Assembly: GCF_001307105.1 (NCBI RefSeq)
Contig: NZ_LGYN01000001.1
Coordinates: forward strand, 797,652 to 861,651
Origin: Bacillus australimaris
GTDB taxonomy: Bacteria; Bacillota; Bacilli; Bacillales; Bacillaceae
DNA length: 64,000 nt
Direction of reading: 5' to 3'
A program made the position numbers and the translations under genes. Shown piece by piece: positions 10,836 through 20,912 of the stretch (positions within the stretch are counted from its first letter, which is position 1; every line of letters begins with the position of its first letter). A model generated the notes under the pieces. It saw only the letters and a list, made by a program, of their open reading frames with translations, searched no databases and was not told the DNA's origin.

Positions 10836-11588
10836 CTATGTCTGATCATTTTCTTCTAGGATTTCTGTCGTGTTGACATCTGGTTCGTAGCCCAACTCCT
10901 GCTTCGTTTTCTCAGTAGACCACGGCTTTTCTATATTTTCTGATACGGCATAATATGTCCCAAAAGAAATGTCCGTTTCAATCGCCGCCTTTGTCATCCC
11001 TACAAGATCTTCATGTGATAGCAATGTTCTTTTCGTTCTTTGTTTTTTGTGTAATGCCTTCATCTCATCTGTCACAACCGTTCCAATCCGTAAATTGATG
11101 ACAGACAATCCCGTTTGATCGTGAAACAAACGCCCTAGCTGTTCGGAAGCAAATTTTAAAATGCCATAGACATTTTTAGTCGCAGGCACATCATCAGTGG
11201 TAATCTGTCGCCCAAGTAAGGAGCGGCCATCCATTTCATAACGATCGGTCACATGGTTGCTGCTTGCAAAAATGACTTTTGGTATGCCAAGACGTGCGGC
11301 TGAGCGAAACATATAATAGGTACTCCTCCAAAAAATATCATTCATGTTTGCAAATTCTTGATGATCCATCACATCATGCGTCATATCCATGTTTAGAAGG
11401 TGCATAATAACATCTGTATCTCGTGGAATCACCTCATATAATTTCTGTTCATTCGCTGCATCTGCTAAAATGACACCTTCTTCACAGCTCGTTTGATCAA
11501 TCATGATGATGTCATACTCAGAAGAGAGCGCTTTTGTTAACACACGTCCAATCACACCGCATCCGCCAATGATGGTGATTTTTTTCAT
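10836..11588 (-). CDS. ytbQ: NAD-dependent epimerase/dehydratase family protein YtbQ
   Basis: 250 residues. The N-terminus IIGGCGVIGRVL is a GxxGxxG NAD(P)-binding turn. The active-site YxxxK is present as YGILKFASEQ near residue 141, with ASSNH before it, as in short-chain extended sugar epimerases and uronate dehydrogenases. A position next to pectin-derived sugar genes is compatible with a uronate substrate, but that is inference. It follows ytaP by 46 bases on the same strand. Confidence 0.85.
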   Translation of the reverse strand: MKKITIIGGCGVIGRVLTKALSSEYDIIMIDQTSCEEGVILADAANEQKLYEVIPRDTDVIMHLLNMDMTHDVMDHQEFANMNDIFWRSTYYMFRSAARLGIPKVIFASSNHVTDRYEMDGRSLLGRQITTDDVPATKNVYGILKFASEQLGRLFHDQTGLSVINLRIGTVVTDEMKALHKKQRTKRTLLSHEDLVGMTKAAIETDISFGTYYAVSENIEKPWSTEKTKQELGYEPDVNTTEILEENDQT

Positions 11589-11634
11589 CCGGCTCCTCCT
11601 TTCTTTTGATGTAGTATATCCAAGCTTTCAATGC

Positions 11635-12537
11635 TTACAGCCATTTTTTCAAAAATCGTGTGGCCTCGTGACGCATAGCGGCTGTTTCAAAATGACCCGC
11701 ATGAAGATGGGCAAGCTGATATCGTTCTTTTAATGAAGCAGTTTGATAGGTTTGACTCAATCTCTTTTGAATCCTTCCGACGCCTTCAGCAGGCGTCAGC
11801 TGATCAAGTTTTCCAACTAAGCTTAAATGCGGTCTTGGAAAAATCATTTCCTGAATATCGGATGCTGTAAAATGCTTCGCCAAGCTCGGTACATAGTAAT
11901 AAAAGCCATGCCTGTCCAAATTGTTCGTTTCAATTAATGTGTGATGATCCACCTGTGCGCAAAGATCAATACACACACTGACTCTCTCATCAAGCGCAGC
12001 CGTCCACCAGGAAAGGAGACCCCCCATTGACATTCCAAAGACAGCTAATCGGTCTGGAAGCACATCAGAACGAGACAGCAAATAATCGATCGCGCACATA
12101 CTTTCATACAGCATCATACCCCACATCACTTTTCCTGTTAAAAGCATTTCCTTAAAAATTTCACTTTCTGTTCTGCCCCTTCTTTCACCAAACCCTGCAT
12201 GATCAATAGCCAGTACACTATATCCTTTTGATGTAAATTCTTTTGCATATGAAGGCGCTTGCAAATAATGAGCACCCTTTAACAACTCTTCTTTCCCATC
12301 GATGTAATTCCCGCCGTGAGAGTGCTGGAACAACACAACAGGTCTTTTTTTCACCATATCCTTCGGTTTCACGAAATAAGCAGGAACTTCCTCTACACCA
12401 TTCATGGAAAGAATGAGTGTTTCAACTACATAGGATTCACGTTCTTCAATTTTTATCGTATAAGCCTCTACGCGATGACGTTCTGGCATTTCTCCTAACA
12501 GACTGAGCAGTTGTTCACGTTTGCTTTCCTTTTCCAT
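11635..12537 (-). CDS. ytaP: Alpha/beta hydrolase YtaP
   Basis: 300 residues; start ATG 12537, with GAGGAG eight bases upstream. The nucleophile elbow is FGMSMGG (GxSxG) near residue 173. HSHGG after the second strand forms the oxyanion region, and a His near the C-terminus (HAGHF) completes the triad. The fold is the dienelactone-hydrolase/acetyl-xylan-esterase-like group. No signal peptide. The substrate is unknown; an esterase role on acetylated pectin sugars would suit the neighbours but is not shown. Confidence 0.82.
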   Translation of the reverse strand: MEKESKREQLLSLLGEMPERHRVEAYTIKIEERESYVVETLILSMNGVEEVPAYFVKPKDMVKKRPVVLFQHSHGGNYIDGKEELLKGAHYLQAPSYAKEFTSKGYSVLAIDHAGFGERRGRTESEIFKEMLLTGKVMWGMMLYESMCAIDYLLSRSDVLPDRLAVFGMSMGGLLSWWTAALDERVSVCIDLCAQVDHHTLIETNNLDRHGFYYYVPSLAKHFTASDIQEMIFPRPHLSLVGKLDQLTPAEGVGRIQKRLSQTYQTASLKERYQLAHLHAGHFETAAMRHEATRFLKKWL

Positions 12538-12628
12538 CGACGTCACTCCTCATTTTTTTGATCACCTGTTAAAATACGAGATCGATGAGAGAATCACCTT
12601 GTTTTCGACAAAATTATGTCCCGGGAAA

Positions 12629-12664
12629 TAAAGAACACCCACCGGTTAAATACCGATGGGTGTC
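12629..12664 (-). terminator. leuS terminator
   Basis: On the minus strand GACACCCATCGGT pairs with ACCGGTGGGTGTT, followed by a T-rich tract, directly after the leuS stop. Confidence 0.85.
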
Positions 12665-12668
12665 ATCA

Positions 12669-15083
12669 TTAGTTCGCAACAATATTGACAAGCTTCCCAG
12701 GAACCGCAATCACTTTACGAATGGTTTTCCCTTCCAGCTGTTCTTTTATTCGTGCATCATTTTTCGCAAGCTCTTCTAACTGCTCCCTTGTTGCATCAGC
12801 AGGAACGGTTAATTTTGCTTTCACTTTACCATTAAGCTGTACGACAATTTCTACTTCATCGTCGACAAGCTTTGACTCATCATATTGCGGCCATGCTTCA
12901 TAAGAAATAGATCCTTCATGACCAAGTTTATTCCAAAGCTCTTCCGCTAAATGCGGTGCAATTGGAGAAAGAAGTTTCACAAAGCCTTCTGCATATTCTT
13001 TCGGCAGTGTATCCGCCTTGTAAGCATCGTTGATAAACACCATTAATTGTGAAATTCCTGTATTGAAACGCAAGCCCTCATAATGATCCGTTACCTTCAT
13101 TACTGTTTCATGATAACTGCGTTCTAATGTGCCGCCAGACTGCTCCGTCACTTTAGCACTGATTGAGCCATCTTCATTTGTAAATAGACGCCATACACGA
13201 TCAAGGAAACGACGAGCGCCATCAAGTCCTGTTTCAGACCAAGCAATTGACGCATCTAAAGGACCCATGAACATTTCATAAAGACGTAATGTATCCGCAC
13301 CATGAGATTCTACGATATCATCTGGGTTGACAACGTTCCCTTTGGATTTACTCATTTTTTCATTGTTTTCTCCTAGGATCATTCCTTGGTTGAACAATTT
13401 CATGAATGGTTCTTTAGTTGGGACAACACCGATATCATATAAGAACTTATGCCAGAAGCGTGCATATAGAAGATGCAGTACAGCATGTTCTGCTCCACCG
13501 ATATACACATCAACTGGAAGCCATTTCTTCAGCTTCTCAGGAGATGCAAGCTCTTCTGAGTTATGTGGATCAATATAACGTAAGAAATACCAGCAGCTAC
13601 CTGCCCATTGCGGCATTGTATTCGTTTCACGGCGGCCTTTTTTACCTGTTACAGGATCTACAACCTCAACCCAGTCTTTGATGTTGGCTAATGGTGATTC
13701 ACCTGTGCCACTTGGTTTAATTTCCGTCGTCTTAGGCAGGATCAATGGAAGCTCTTCCTCTGAAACCGCTGAAGATGTTCCGTCCTCCCAATGAATGATT
13801 GGAATTGGCTCACCCCAGTAGCGCTGACGGCTAAATAGCCAGTCTCTTAAACGATATGTGACTTTCTTTTCACCTTTTTGATGCTCTTCAAGCCAAGCAA
13901 TCGCTTTTTCAATCGCTTCTTCTTTTCCTAAACCATTGAGGAATTCAGAGTTGATGTGCTTCCCATCACCTGTGTAAGCTTCTTTTTCAATGTCTCCGCC
14001 TTCTACAACTTCTTTGATTGGAAGATCAAATGTTTTGGCGAATTCATAGTCACGTTCATCATGAGCAGGTACGGCCATAATCGCCCCTGTTCCATAAGTG
14101 GCTAACACGTAATCTGCAATCCAGATCGGCATCTTTTCACCATTTAACGGATTGATGGCATACGCGCCTGTGAAAATACCCGTTTTTGTTTTGGCAAGAT
14201 CTGTCCGCTCTAAATCACTCTTCGATTGAATTTCTTTGATATATGCTTCGACTGCTTCTTTTTGAGCAGGTGATGTAATTTTTTCAACAAGTGCATGTTC
14301 TGGTGCAAGCACCGCATAAGTTGCACCAAATAGTGTATCAGGACGCGTTGTAAAAACCGTAAACTGTTCGTTATGTCCTTCTACTTCAAAATGAACATGC
14401 GCACCTTCAGAGCGTCCGATCCAGTTACGCTGCATATCTTTAATGCTTTCAGGCCAATCAATGTCCTCTAAATCTTCTAACAGCCTGTCCGCATATGCCG
14501 TAATCTTGAGCATCCATTGCTTCATAGGACGTCTTTCAACTGGATGCCCTCCGCGTTCACTTTTTCCATCAATGACTTCTTCATTTGCAAGGACTGTGCC
14601 AAGTGCTGGGCACCAGTTCACTGGTACTTCGTCGATATAGGCTAATCCTTTTTCGTACAATTTCAAGAAAATCCATTGTGTCCACTTGTAATAATTCGGA
14701 TCTGTCGTGTTGATTTCTCGATCCCAATCATACGAAAACCCTAGTGATTGAATTTGGCGGCGGAAGTTATTGATGTTCTCTTCTGTAAAGGCCGCCGGGT
14801 CATTTCCTGTATCCAGTGCATACTGTTCTGCTGGAAGACCAAATGCATCCCATCCCATTGGATGAAGAACATCATATCCTTGCATACGTTTCATGCGTGA
14901 TAAAATATCCGTTGCTGTGTATCCCTCAGGGTGTCCGACATGAAGCCCTGCTCCTGATGGATATGGAAACATATCCAGCGCATAAAACTTCGGTTTATCT
15001 TCCGAGTCAGATGTGGCGAATGTTTTATGTGTCAGCCAATAATCCTGCCACTTCTTTTCAATTTCCCGATGCTGAAAACTCAA
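12669..15083 (-). CDS. leuS: Leucyl-tRNA synthetase
   Basis: 804 residues, the full class I enzyme. The start is TTG 15083 behind AAAGGAGG, giving the expected N-terminus [12 protein letters not shown]; upstream in-frame codons belong to the leader. The HIGH-type motif is [10 protein letters not shown] near residue 45, the editing domain contains [11 protein letters not shown], and the KMSKS loop is [10 protein letters not shown]. It charges tRNA-Leu in the cytoplasm. A leucine T-box leader with its own terminator lies immediately upstream, so expression rises when uncharged tRNA-Leu accumulates. Confidence 0.98.
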   Translation of the reverse strand: MSFQHREIEKKWQDYWLTHKTFATSDSEDKPKFYALDMFPYPSGAGLHVGHPEGYTATDILSRMKRMQGYDVLHPMGWDAFGLPAEQYALDTGNDPAAFTEENINNFRRQIQSLGFSYDWDREINTTDPNYYKWTQWIFLKLYEKGLAYIDEVPVNWCPALGTVLANEEVIDGKSERGGHPVERRPMKQWMLKITAYADRLLEDLEDIDWPESIKDMQRNWIGRSEGAHVHFEVEGHNEQFTVFTTRPDTLFGATYAVLAPEHALVEKITSPAQKEAVEAYIKEIQSKSDLERTDLAKTKTGIFTGAYAINPLNGEKMPIWIADYVLATYGTGAIMAVPAHDERDYEFAKTFDLPIKEVVEGGDIEKEAYTGDGKHINSEFLNGLGKEEAIEKAIAWLEEHQKGEKKVTYRLRDWLFSRQRYWGEPIPIIHWEDGTSSAVSEEELPLILPKTTEIKPSGTGESPLANIKDWVEVVDPVTGKKGRRETNTMPQWAGSCWYFLRYIDPHNSEELASPEKLKKWLPVDVYIGGAEHAVLHLLYARFWHKFLYDIGVVPTKEPFMKLFNQGMILGENNEKMSKSKGNVVNPDDIVESHGADTLRLYEMFMGPLDASIAWSETGLDGARRFLDRVWRLFTNEDGSISAKVTEQSGGTLERSYHETVMKVTDHYEGLRFNTGISQLMVFINDAYKADTLPKEYAEGFVKLLSPIAPHLAEELWNKLGHEGSISYEAWPQYDESKLVDDEVEIVVQLNGKVKAKLTVPADATREQLEELAKNDARIKEQLEGKTIRKVIAVPGKLVNIVAN

Positions 15084-15162
15084 TGTGAAAACCTCCTTTA
15101 ATATGTACGGCTTTATCTGCTTAGATGACCACTGCAAGAATTCAGATTTTTCTAAAATCAAC

Positions 15163-15429
15163 AAAAAACCCTCATCCCTGGAAAGGGACGAGAGATTTTT
15201 TGGTTCCCGCGGTACCACCCTTGTTAGCGTAACATTCTGTTCGTACGCTCACTTAATATCTTTAACGCAGACATGCGACAGAAGCTTTAACGCAACTGCA
15301 ACTCTGAGGCGAGTTCAGAAGCAGATTTGATTGACTTTCACCAGCCGTCAATTCTCTAAAGACAAATACTGCTTTCCTACTACTCCTCTTCACTGTTCTT
15401 ATCGTAACCGTCATCTAAGTAGTATTTTA
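15163..15429 (-). promoter_or_regulatory. T-box leader of leuS (leucine, specifier CUC)
   Basis: Minus-strand RNA. The T-box core GGTGGTACC lies at about 15211-15220. Stem I carries an AGAGAA motif and a GGTGAAA loop. GAA-CTC-GCC near 15307-15316 gives the leucine specifier CUC (15311-15313). An intrinsic terminator (15163-15194; stem of CTCTCGTCCC with GGGATGAGGG, then T6) can be replaced by the antiterminator when uncharged tRNA-Leu binds. It fills the long gap between leuS and ytvB. Confidence 0.93.
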
Positions 15430-15452
15430 TAGAATTATGATCATAAGTGCAA
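15424..15452 (-). promoter_or_regulatory. Promoter of leuS
   Basis: On the minus strand TTGCAC, a 17-base spacer and TAAAAT resemble a sigma-A promoter just before the T-box leader. Confidence 0.5.
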
Positions 15453-15505
15453 GCAGGTTTGTATACAATGGGAATGTACCCTAGACTAGGGTAAAGTAGA
15501 GGATA

Positions 15506-15829
15506 TTATTCGTGTGGAGATCGGTTATGACGGCTGGAGTCTGCATCCTGTGAACGCTGCTCTCTCACAAAATCGAAGCTTCGCAGAACTGCTTCTCCTC
15601 CGTAACCTGAAATAATTGATAAGATGATCAAGTGCAGACTAGAATCGGGATTTGAGGATAAGACAAGCAGTGTAGCGGCAATCATCCCAACGAGCCAATC
15701 TTCAATAAACCCTAAATAAATAAACTTTTTTGTCATTCTGGGCTTCTCTAGCCTGCCTTTTTTCTTTACGTGACCGAGAATGCCCATGACCCCTCCAATG
15801 GCGCAAGCAATAATGACTTGTTGCAGCAT
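15506..15829 (-). CDS. ytvB: Small membrane protein, DUF4257-like (YtvB)
   Basis: 107 residues from ATG 15829, eight bases from AGGAAGG; longer in-frame starts lack a binding site. Three hydrophobic segments: VIIACAIGGVMGILGHV at the N-terminus, a central LVGMIAATLLVL, and LIILSIISGYGGEAVLR. A basic loop (KKKGRLEKPRMTKKF) lies between the first two. The GYGGEAVLRSFDFV end is typical of the DUF4257 family of Bacillus. The name rests on its place between leuS and ytvA. Function unknown. Confidence 0.7.
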   Translation of the reverse strand: MLQQVIIACAIGGVMGILGHVKKKGRLEKPRMTKKFIYLGFIEDWLVGMIAATLLVLSSNPDSSLHLIILSIISGYGGEAVLRSFDFVREQRSQDADSSRHNRSPHE

Positions 15830-16129
15830 TTTCATCACCTTCCTAAAGCCCTTAGAATAGTAAAGCGACTTCAGGCTGTCCAGCCCCCTGTAATGCCATT
15901 CTGCTGTTCCGTCATAATCCATGTAAAAGGTCTATTCTCTCTAACGAAGAAAAAAAGCTTGTTTCTTCCATTATATGTGAATGACCCAAAAACAATCTTG
16001 ATGCATTGGAATCATTTTCGCCTAATCCATATTAACTATTTTTGTCATTTTATGAATTATCAGCAATTGATTCCTTCTTTTTCTAAAGAAAAGTCTCCTT
16101 ACTTACTCTATTCTAATGGAGGACAAACT

Positions 16130-16213
16130 ATGATGACAAATTTAACAAAGCGTTTGCAATCGTTGAAACAGAACATATGTTATGTTACGTTTATAAAGAA
16201 TTCATTTGGTTGA
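16130..16213 (+). CDS. Possible 27-residue peptide upstream of ytvA
   Basis: A short reading frame begins ATGATGACAAATTTAAC behind a strong GGAGG seven bases upstream and ends 45 bases before ytvA. The predicted peptide is basic (MMTNLTKRLQSLKQN at its start) and ends in a hydrophobic CYVTFIKNSFG. I recognise no family. It could be a real leader peptide or a chance frame. The remainder of 15830-16258 shows no other gene that I can support. Confidence 0.35.
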   Translation: MMTNLTKRLQSLKQNICYVTFIKNSFG

Positions 16214-16258
16214 AAAGACAACCATTTGATATGTCTCATAGTAGCAAAGGAGGGTAAT

Positions 16259-17062
16259 ATGGTCAGCTCGAATATCTTCGGCTTGCAAAAACAGCTTGAA
16301 CTCATAAAAAAAGCGCTGGATCATGCGCGGATCGGTGTTGTCATTACAGACCCTTCCTTAGAGGATAACCCTATCGTTTATGTGAATCATGGTTTTACAC
16401 AAATGACTGGATACAAACCAGATGAGATTCTTGGGCGGAATTGTCGATTCCTTCAAGGAAAAGATACAGATCAAAAGCAGCTTGCTTTAATCCGACACGG
16501 AATACAGAACAAAACACCTATTACCACACAGCTGAAAAATTATAAAAAAGACGGCACTTTTTTTTGGAATGAACTCAATATAGACCCTCTATACATTGAA
16601 CAAGATGACAAAACATTTTTCATCGGTTTTCAAAAGGATATTACAAAACAGAAAGAATATGAACAGCTCCTAGAAGATTCCTTACAGGAAGTCACCTCTC
16701 TTTCGACGCCAATCGTCCCAATCAAAAATGGTGTTTCCGCTCTTCCGCTTATCGGAAAACTATCTGAAGAACGCTTTGATGCCATTGTCGCTAAGTTAAC
16801 TTGTATATTAGATGATTCAAAGGATGATTATTTAATTGTCGACCTTTCTGGTTTAATCGATGTCGATGATTCCGTCGCAGGACGCATTTTCAAACTGCAT
16901 CATCTCCTCAATTTAACTGGAACCGAACTGATTATTACTGGGATCAAGCCCCAGCTTGCGATGAAAATGAAAGACCTAGATACAGATTTCCAGAATACAG
17001 TTACTTATTTAACAGTAAAAGAAGCGATTAAAGGATTGCCATTAGCTGAAAACCCTGTGTAA
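16259..17062 (+). CDS. ytvA: Blue-light photoreceptor YtvA (LOV-STAS)
   Basis: 267 residues from ATG 16259 behind AAAGGAGGG. Residues about 15-125 form a LOV-type PAS domain with the flavin-adduct motif GRNCRFLQG; the cysteine is residue 62, the position known in B. subtilis YtvA. A J-alpha linker ([14 protein letters not shown]) leads to a C-terminal STAS domain (about 145-260) like those of RsbR co-antagonists. Blue light forms the Cys62-FMN adduct and, through the stressosome, activates the general stress factor sigma-B. Followed directly by a terminator, so monocistronic. Confidence 0.95.
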   Translation: MVSSNIFGLQKQLELIKKALDHARIGVVITDPSLEDNPIVYVNHGFTQMTGYKPDEILGRNCRFLQGKDTDQKQLALIRHGIQNKTPITTQLKNYKKDGTFFWNELNIDPLYIEQDDKTFFIGFQKDITKQKEYEQLLEDSLQEVTSLSTPIVPIKNGVSALPLIGKLSEERFDAIVAKLTCILDDSKDDYLIVDLSGLIDVDDSVAGRIFKLHHLLNLTGTELIITGIKPQLAMKMKDLDTDFQNTVTYLTVKEAIKGLPLAENPV

Positions 17063-17075
17063 ACAGGGTTTTTTT
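17050..17075 (+). terminator. ytvA terminator
   Basis: AACCCTG and CAGGGTT form a short stem followed by seven T; the hairpin overlaps the ytvA stop codon. Confidence 0.88.
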
Positions 17076-17146
17076 AATTGAACCGCTTCCCAAAATGGAA
17101 AAATGAGGTATGATAGGTGTAAATAGAGATTTAGGGGGGCTGCTAG

Positions 17147-17848
17147 ATGATGATGTTACTCATCATAGGTCTTTTATGTGTTTGTTTCGCCATAGGATAT
17201 GCCGTCAATTTCTTATTACTCAAACACCAGAACGAGCAGGTCTTTTCAAAGAAACTATTTTATCCGTTTTTAATCATTGGTTTTGTCTTTTCCATTATGT
17301 CATTACCGTTTGCTGCCACAGATGCTCCGAAGGCACAAGCCGATCCATCTTCTGCACAGCTTTTAAAGGATCAAAAGCAGCTCACATCTGACATATCACG
17401 CTTAAAAGCTGATAAAGAGGAACTTACCGCTTCTTTAGAGGACGCAACAAAGGATAAAGAAAAACTAGCGAAAAAGCTAGAAAACATCACCTCAGAAAAA
17501 GAAACAGTCAAAAAGCAAGAAAAGACCATTCAAGCGCTTGAAGAGAAAATAGACAAGCTTGCCTCAAGCAACGAAACACTCAAGAAAGAGAACAAAAAAA
17601 GAAGCAGCGATACAGCGTCTTCTACTGTTCAGCGCTCCGCTCCTAAAGATGAAGGAACCAGTACAGGCGGGCATGAATCTCAAAAGGAAACAAAAAAAGA
17701 ATCGGCTGCCTGTAACATCAAAGGGAGTGTTAACGGCATTTATCACACACCGAGCAGCAGATACTACTCTAGAACAAAGAATGTAACGAAATTGTTCTGC
17801 TCTGTTGAAGAGGCAGAACGTGCCGGATACCGGGCGCCGAAGCAATAG
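17147..17848 (+). CDS. Membrane protein with coiled coil and C-terminal cysteine motif
   Basis: 233 residues. Two membrane segments (about 3-24 and 37-57) are followed by a long heptad-rich, lysine/glutamate coiled coil (about 65-150), a Ser/Thr/Lys-rich linker, and a C-terminal module of about 45 residues. In that module [19 protein letters not shown] is followed by [17 protein letters not shown]. Similar tails with two cysteines, a His and GYR end many secreted Gram-positive nucleases and membrane proteins (called Ada-like or sunset domains). No enzyme domain is visible. Monocistronic between ytvA and the ytr operon, with GGGGGG seven bases before ATG. Function unknown; possibly a wall- or nucleic-acid-binding envelope protein. 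Confidence 0.72.
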   Translation: MMMLLIIGLLCVCFAIGYAVNFLLLKHQNEQVFSKKLFYPFLIIGFVFSIMSLPFAATDAPKAQADPSSAQLLKDQKQLTSDISRLKADKEELTASLEDATKDKEKLAKKLENITSEKETVKKQEKTIQALEEKIDKLASSNETLKKENKKRSSDTASSTVQRSAPKDEGTSTGGHESQKETKKESAACNIKGSVNGIYHTPSSRYYSRTKNVTKLFCSVEEAERAGYRAPKQ

Positions 17849-17863
17849 CAATGTTGAAGATGA

Positions 17864-17913
17864 AAAAGAACCTCCTGTAAGCCCAATCGGGTTTTCTAGG
17901 AGGTTCTTTTTTT
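17864..17913. terminator. Bidirectional terminator between the coiled-coil gene and ytrF
   Basis: AAAAGAACCTCCT pairs with AGGAGGTTCTTTT across a 21-base loop, giving T-runs for both converging genes. Confidence 0.9.
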
Positions 17914-19222
17914 AGATTTCTCTTCTTAACGCTGATAATACATTCGTTTTTGTTGCCTTACGTGCCGGGTTAAGACCTGAAAGAATCGCTACCCCTGCGC
18001 TAATCACTGTTGCTGTGATGACAAGGCTGAGCGGAATATAGGAAAAAGTAATCGAGAATTGATCGCTTGACCCTCCCTCAGACATAGAAGACAGTATGGC
18101 TGGAATAATTAAATTGACAGCGAAACTAATGATATATGAGATGATAATTCCGATGATTGATCCGATCACCCCGATATAAGCACTTTCCATTAGGAACATT
18201 CGCTTGATAATGGATGGATTCGCGCCAATGGCTTTCATGATACCAATTTCTTGTGTTCTCTCTGTTACTGCCATTGTCATCGTATTGAAAATTCCGATCG
18301 CAGAAATAATGACGGCAATACACCCAACAAAAATAAGTCCAATTTTGAAGACTGTAAAGAACATAGCCATTCCTTCGAGCTGGTTCGTCACAGAAATGAC
18401 TTGGTAGCCCTCATCTGTCAGCTTATCCGTAAGCGCACCGACATTGTCGAATTTATCTGCATAGACTGAGGTCATTTTTTCAACATTTCCTGCTTCAGGA
18501 GACAGATCGAGTATTTGATCGAATTCTTTTTCATAAGCATTCGGAATGAGAACTTTATGATCCTCCTGCCACTCCAAATTCGGCTTTTTCAAAACGCCCA
18601 CTACACGGAAATCGAATGTTTTTTCTTTGACGATTTCATTTTCTTCATTTAGTTTTGGCACCTTGATTTGAATGACTTTATTTAAAATATCCTTCGTGTA
18701 GCCTTTAGGTTCCTTTGGTGTTTCTTCACCATTTGACGTCTGATTTAATTCTTTTTCATAGGCTTCGCGTTCTTTTTTTGTCCACAGTTGTTCCGCCATA
18801 TGATACCCAACCACTATTTCGTTTGCTGATGTTGGGACTTTTCCTCGGTCTAGCTCAAGCCCTGCTTCTTTTTCTTCTTTCATATTGGTTAAAGCAGCCT
18901 GCGTTTCACTTGAGCGGTCATCGAGCTCGACGTTTACCGATGGATTGATCGACGTTCTTGAGACGACAGATTTCACATGATCGTATTTCTTTAAATCATC
19001 AACCTTGACGTCTCCTTTTTCTTTTCCTACCACTTTAATTTCCGTGATGATTTGCTGCTTCATGATTTCATCTTGAGCTGATTTTTGCAGACCAAAACCG
19101 ACAGATGCTAGAACGATTAAGAAAGAGCAAGCCATTGTCGTCGCAAGAATAGTCATAAACACTCGTAATCTATTTTTCTTCATGTTTCTTCTAATGAATT
19201 TGACCTGATCTCTAAATTTCAA
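17912..19222 (-). CDS. ytrF: ABC transporter permease YtrF (MacB/FtsX type)
   Basis: 436 residues. One N-terminal membrane helix, a large extracellular domain (about residues 45-270) and three C-terminal helices of the FtsX domain. The signature TERTQEIGIMKAIGA lies between helices 2 and 3. Its start overlaps ytrE by 11 bases, and the pair forms one MacB-like transporter. It is the last gene of the ytr operon, which in B. subtilis responds to cell-wall antibiotics and affects wall thickness and competence when derepressed. Confidence 0.93.
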   Translation of the reverse strand: MKFRDQVKFIRRNMKKNRLRVFMTILATTMACSFLIVLASVGFGLQKSAQDEIMKQQIITEIKVVGKEKGDVKVDDLKKYDHVKSVVSRTSINPSVNVELDDRSSETQAALTNMKEEKEAGLELDRGKVPTSANEIVVGYHMAEQLWTKKEREAYEKELNQTSNGEETPKEPKGYTKDILNKVIQIKVPKLNEENEIVKEKTFDFRVVGVLKKPNLEWQEDHKVLIPNAYEKEFDQILDLSPEAGNVEKMTSVYADKFDNVGALTDKLTDEGYQVISVTNQLEGMAMFFTVFKIGLIFVGCIAVIISAIGIFNTMTMAVTERTQEIGIMKAIGANPSIIKRMFLMESAYIGVIGSIIGIIISYIISFAVNLIIPAILSSMSEGGSSDQFSITFSYIPLSLVITATVISAGVAILSGLNPARKATKTNVLSALRREI

Positions 19223-19910
19223 TGGACTGTTCCCCTTTCTTTAATACACCATCATGAAGCTGGAACGTTGTGTCTGCGATTGAAGCGACCTCATCGTCAT
19301 GTGTAATAATGACAAATGTAATTCCTTTTTCACGATTAAGCTGCTGGATAAAGGCTAATATTTCTCCTTCAGTTTCTGAATCCAGGCTGCCTGTTGGTTC
19401 ATCCGCTAAAATAATCGACGGATTCAATATCAAGGCTCTTGCAATACTCACACGCTGCTGCTGCCCGCCTGACAGTTCATTTGGATAATGCCCTGCATGA
19501 TGTTCTAAACCTACTCGTTTCAGCATTTCTATTACTTTCGCCTTTCGTTCAGACGGCTTCACACCCTTTAAAGTAAGCGGAAGTTCAATATTCTCATACG
19601 TTGTTAAGCTTCCGATCAATTGAAAGCTTTGAAAAATAAAGCCAAAGTGATCTAAGCGAAAGTCTGCCCATTCTTTTTCATTAAAGCCCGTCACATTAGT
19701 ACCATCGATTACAATTTGTCCACTCGTTGGCGTAATATAGCCTGATATTAAGTTCAATAAAGTCGATTTCCCCGAACCACTTCGTCCAACAATACAAGCA
19801 ATATCACCTCTTTTGATGGACAGGTCAATTCCCTTCAGCACAGGAATCTCGTTCTCTCTGCCCTTTTTACCGATTTTAAACACATGATCTAACGCTTGAA
19901 TTTGAATCAT
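19212..19910 (-). CDS. ytrE: ABC transporter ATP-binding protein YtrE
   Basis: 232 residues, a single LolD/MacB-type ATPase. Walker A is GRSGSGKST near residue 42, the signature is LSGGQQQRVSIARAL, Walker B is IILADEPTGSLD, and the switch His is in VIITHDDE. It powers the YtrF permease encoded by the overlapping next gene. Twenty-one bases separate it from the upstream permease gene. Confidence 0.95.
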   Translation of the reverse strand: MIQIQALDHVFKIGKKGRENEIPVLKGIDLSIKRGDIACIVGRSGSGKSTLLNLISGYITPTSGQIVIDGTNVTGFNEKEWADFRLDHFGFIFQSFQLIGSLTTYENIELPLTLKGVKPSERKAKVIEMLKRVGLEHHAGHYPNELSGGQQQRVSIARALILNPSIILADEPTGSLDSETEGEILAFIQQLNREKGITFVIITHDDEVASIADTTFQLHDGVLKKGEQSIEI

Positions 19911-19931
19911 CTCTACTCCCCTGCTCTCTGT

Positions 19932-20912
19932 TTATCTTTTTCGATAGATTAAGAAATAACTCGTCAGTGCACCGACAGCTCCACCGATCAGCATGCCAGC
20001 AATATAACCAAACATAGAATTGTCTGAAGAAAATCCAAGCCAGCCAAATCCTAGAATACCAAAGACAATGACCATAATCTGAATTGGCCGGTCCATTTTT
20101 GAAAAAAGGAAAAACCGCCCATTTCGTTCCATTGGATTTTTAAGAAAACCTATCAAACCAATAATATAAAATAAAATGAACATCATGGTAGGAATGACAA
20201 TATCATCACCTGGGAACAAATAAGGGACTGCAGGTTGAGGCTCATTTGTAATATACATAACCGGTGACATTGGCATAATCAAACGGTTAAGTTGGTTGTC
20301 AATCAAGCTTTCTGTTGTTTGTAACAGAAAGTCTAAATGAACTAACGGTAAACCAATCACTAAGAAAGGCAATATTGATGTACTGAATCCAACAAGCACC
20401 TGAGCGACCAAATTTCCTGTTAATGTACCTGCAGCTAAAAACAAGCTGTATACCATTAAAGATCCAATGAGTGCAAGGTAATACTCACTATTAAAATCAG
20501 AGGTTTCAGATGGGTGCAACCACAAAATGAATAAGCCCGTGATTCCATAGGATACGCCATGAATGAAAATCAACATACCCGCTCCAAGCATAAATTTTGA
20601 ATGATAGATCGAACTTCTACTAAAAGGTAAAGATAACGTGAAATCCATCAATCCTTTGTTTCTTTCAATACCAAGAATCATCAATGCAAAAAACAAACCA
20701 ATAATCCATGACACAGACAAAAAAGAATCTGAATGAAAGCTGTAATAAAATTCGCCTGCCGGTGTACACATTTCATCTTTTAAGCACGTTTGATAAGATG
20801 AATATTCCATTAAAAGGGATAATGGCGTCGCAAACACCGCCACAAGCATCACTAAAATGAATGTCAGCTCAGATTGCTTCCACTCCTTGTATAACAATTG
20901 CCGCTTTACCAT
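19932..20912 (-). CDS. ytrC: ABC-2-type permease of the Ytr system (YtrC/YtrD)
   Basis: 326 residues with about seven membrane segments and an extracellular loop (EMCTPAGEFYYSFHS) after the first. LGIERNKGLMDFTLSLPFSR in the first cytoplasmic loop is typical of ABC-2 permeases paired with YtrB. B. subtilis has two related genes here, ytrC and ytrD, of nearly this length; only one is present, so the name is approximate. It overlaps ytrB by seven bases. Probably forms a homodimer with the YtrB ATPase. Confidence 0.82.
   Translation of the reverse strand: MVKRQLLYKEWKQSELTFILVMLVAVFATPLSLLMEYSSYQTCLKDEMCTPAGEFYYSFHSDSFLSVSWIIGLFFALMILGIERNKGLMDFTLSLPFSRSSIYHSKFMLGAGMLIFIHGVSYGITGLFILWLHPSETSDFNSEYYLALIGSLMVYSLFLAAGTLTGNLVAQVLVGFSTSILPFLVIGLPLVHLDFLLQTTESLIDNQLNRLIMPMSPVMYITNEPQPAVPYLFPGDDIVIPTMMFILFYIIGLIGFLKNPMERNGRFFLFSKMDRPIQIMVIVFGILGFGWLGFSSDNSMFGYIAGMLIGGAVGALTSYFLIYRKR

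Noticed and set aside
12685..15330. Plus-strand frames inside leuS and its leader
   Set aside because: Antisense to leuS and the T-box; low-complexity translations with no family character.
15470..15500. Small hairpin CCCTAGACTAGGG downstream of ytvB
   Set aside because: Stem of five pairs without a clear T-run; too weak to call a terminator.
16181..16215. Sigma-B-like promoter (GTTTAT ... GGTTGA) before ytvA
   Set aside because: The -10 half departs too far from GGGTAT to be supported.
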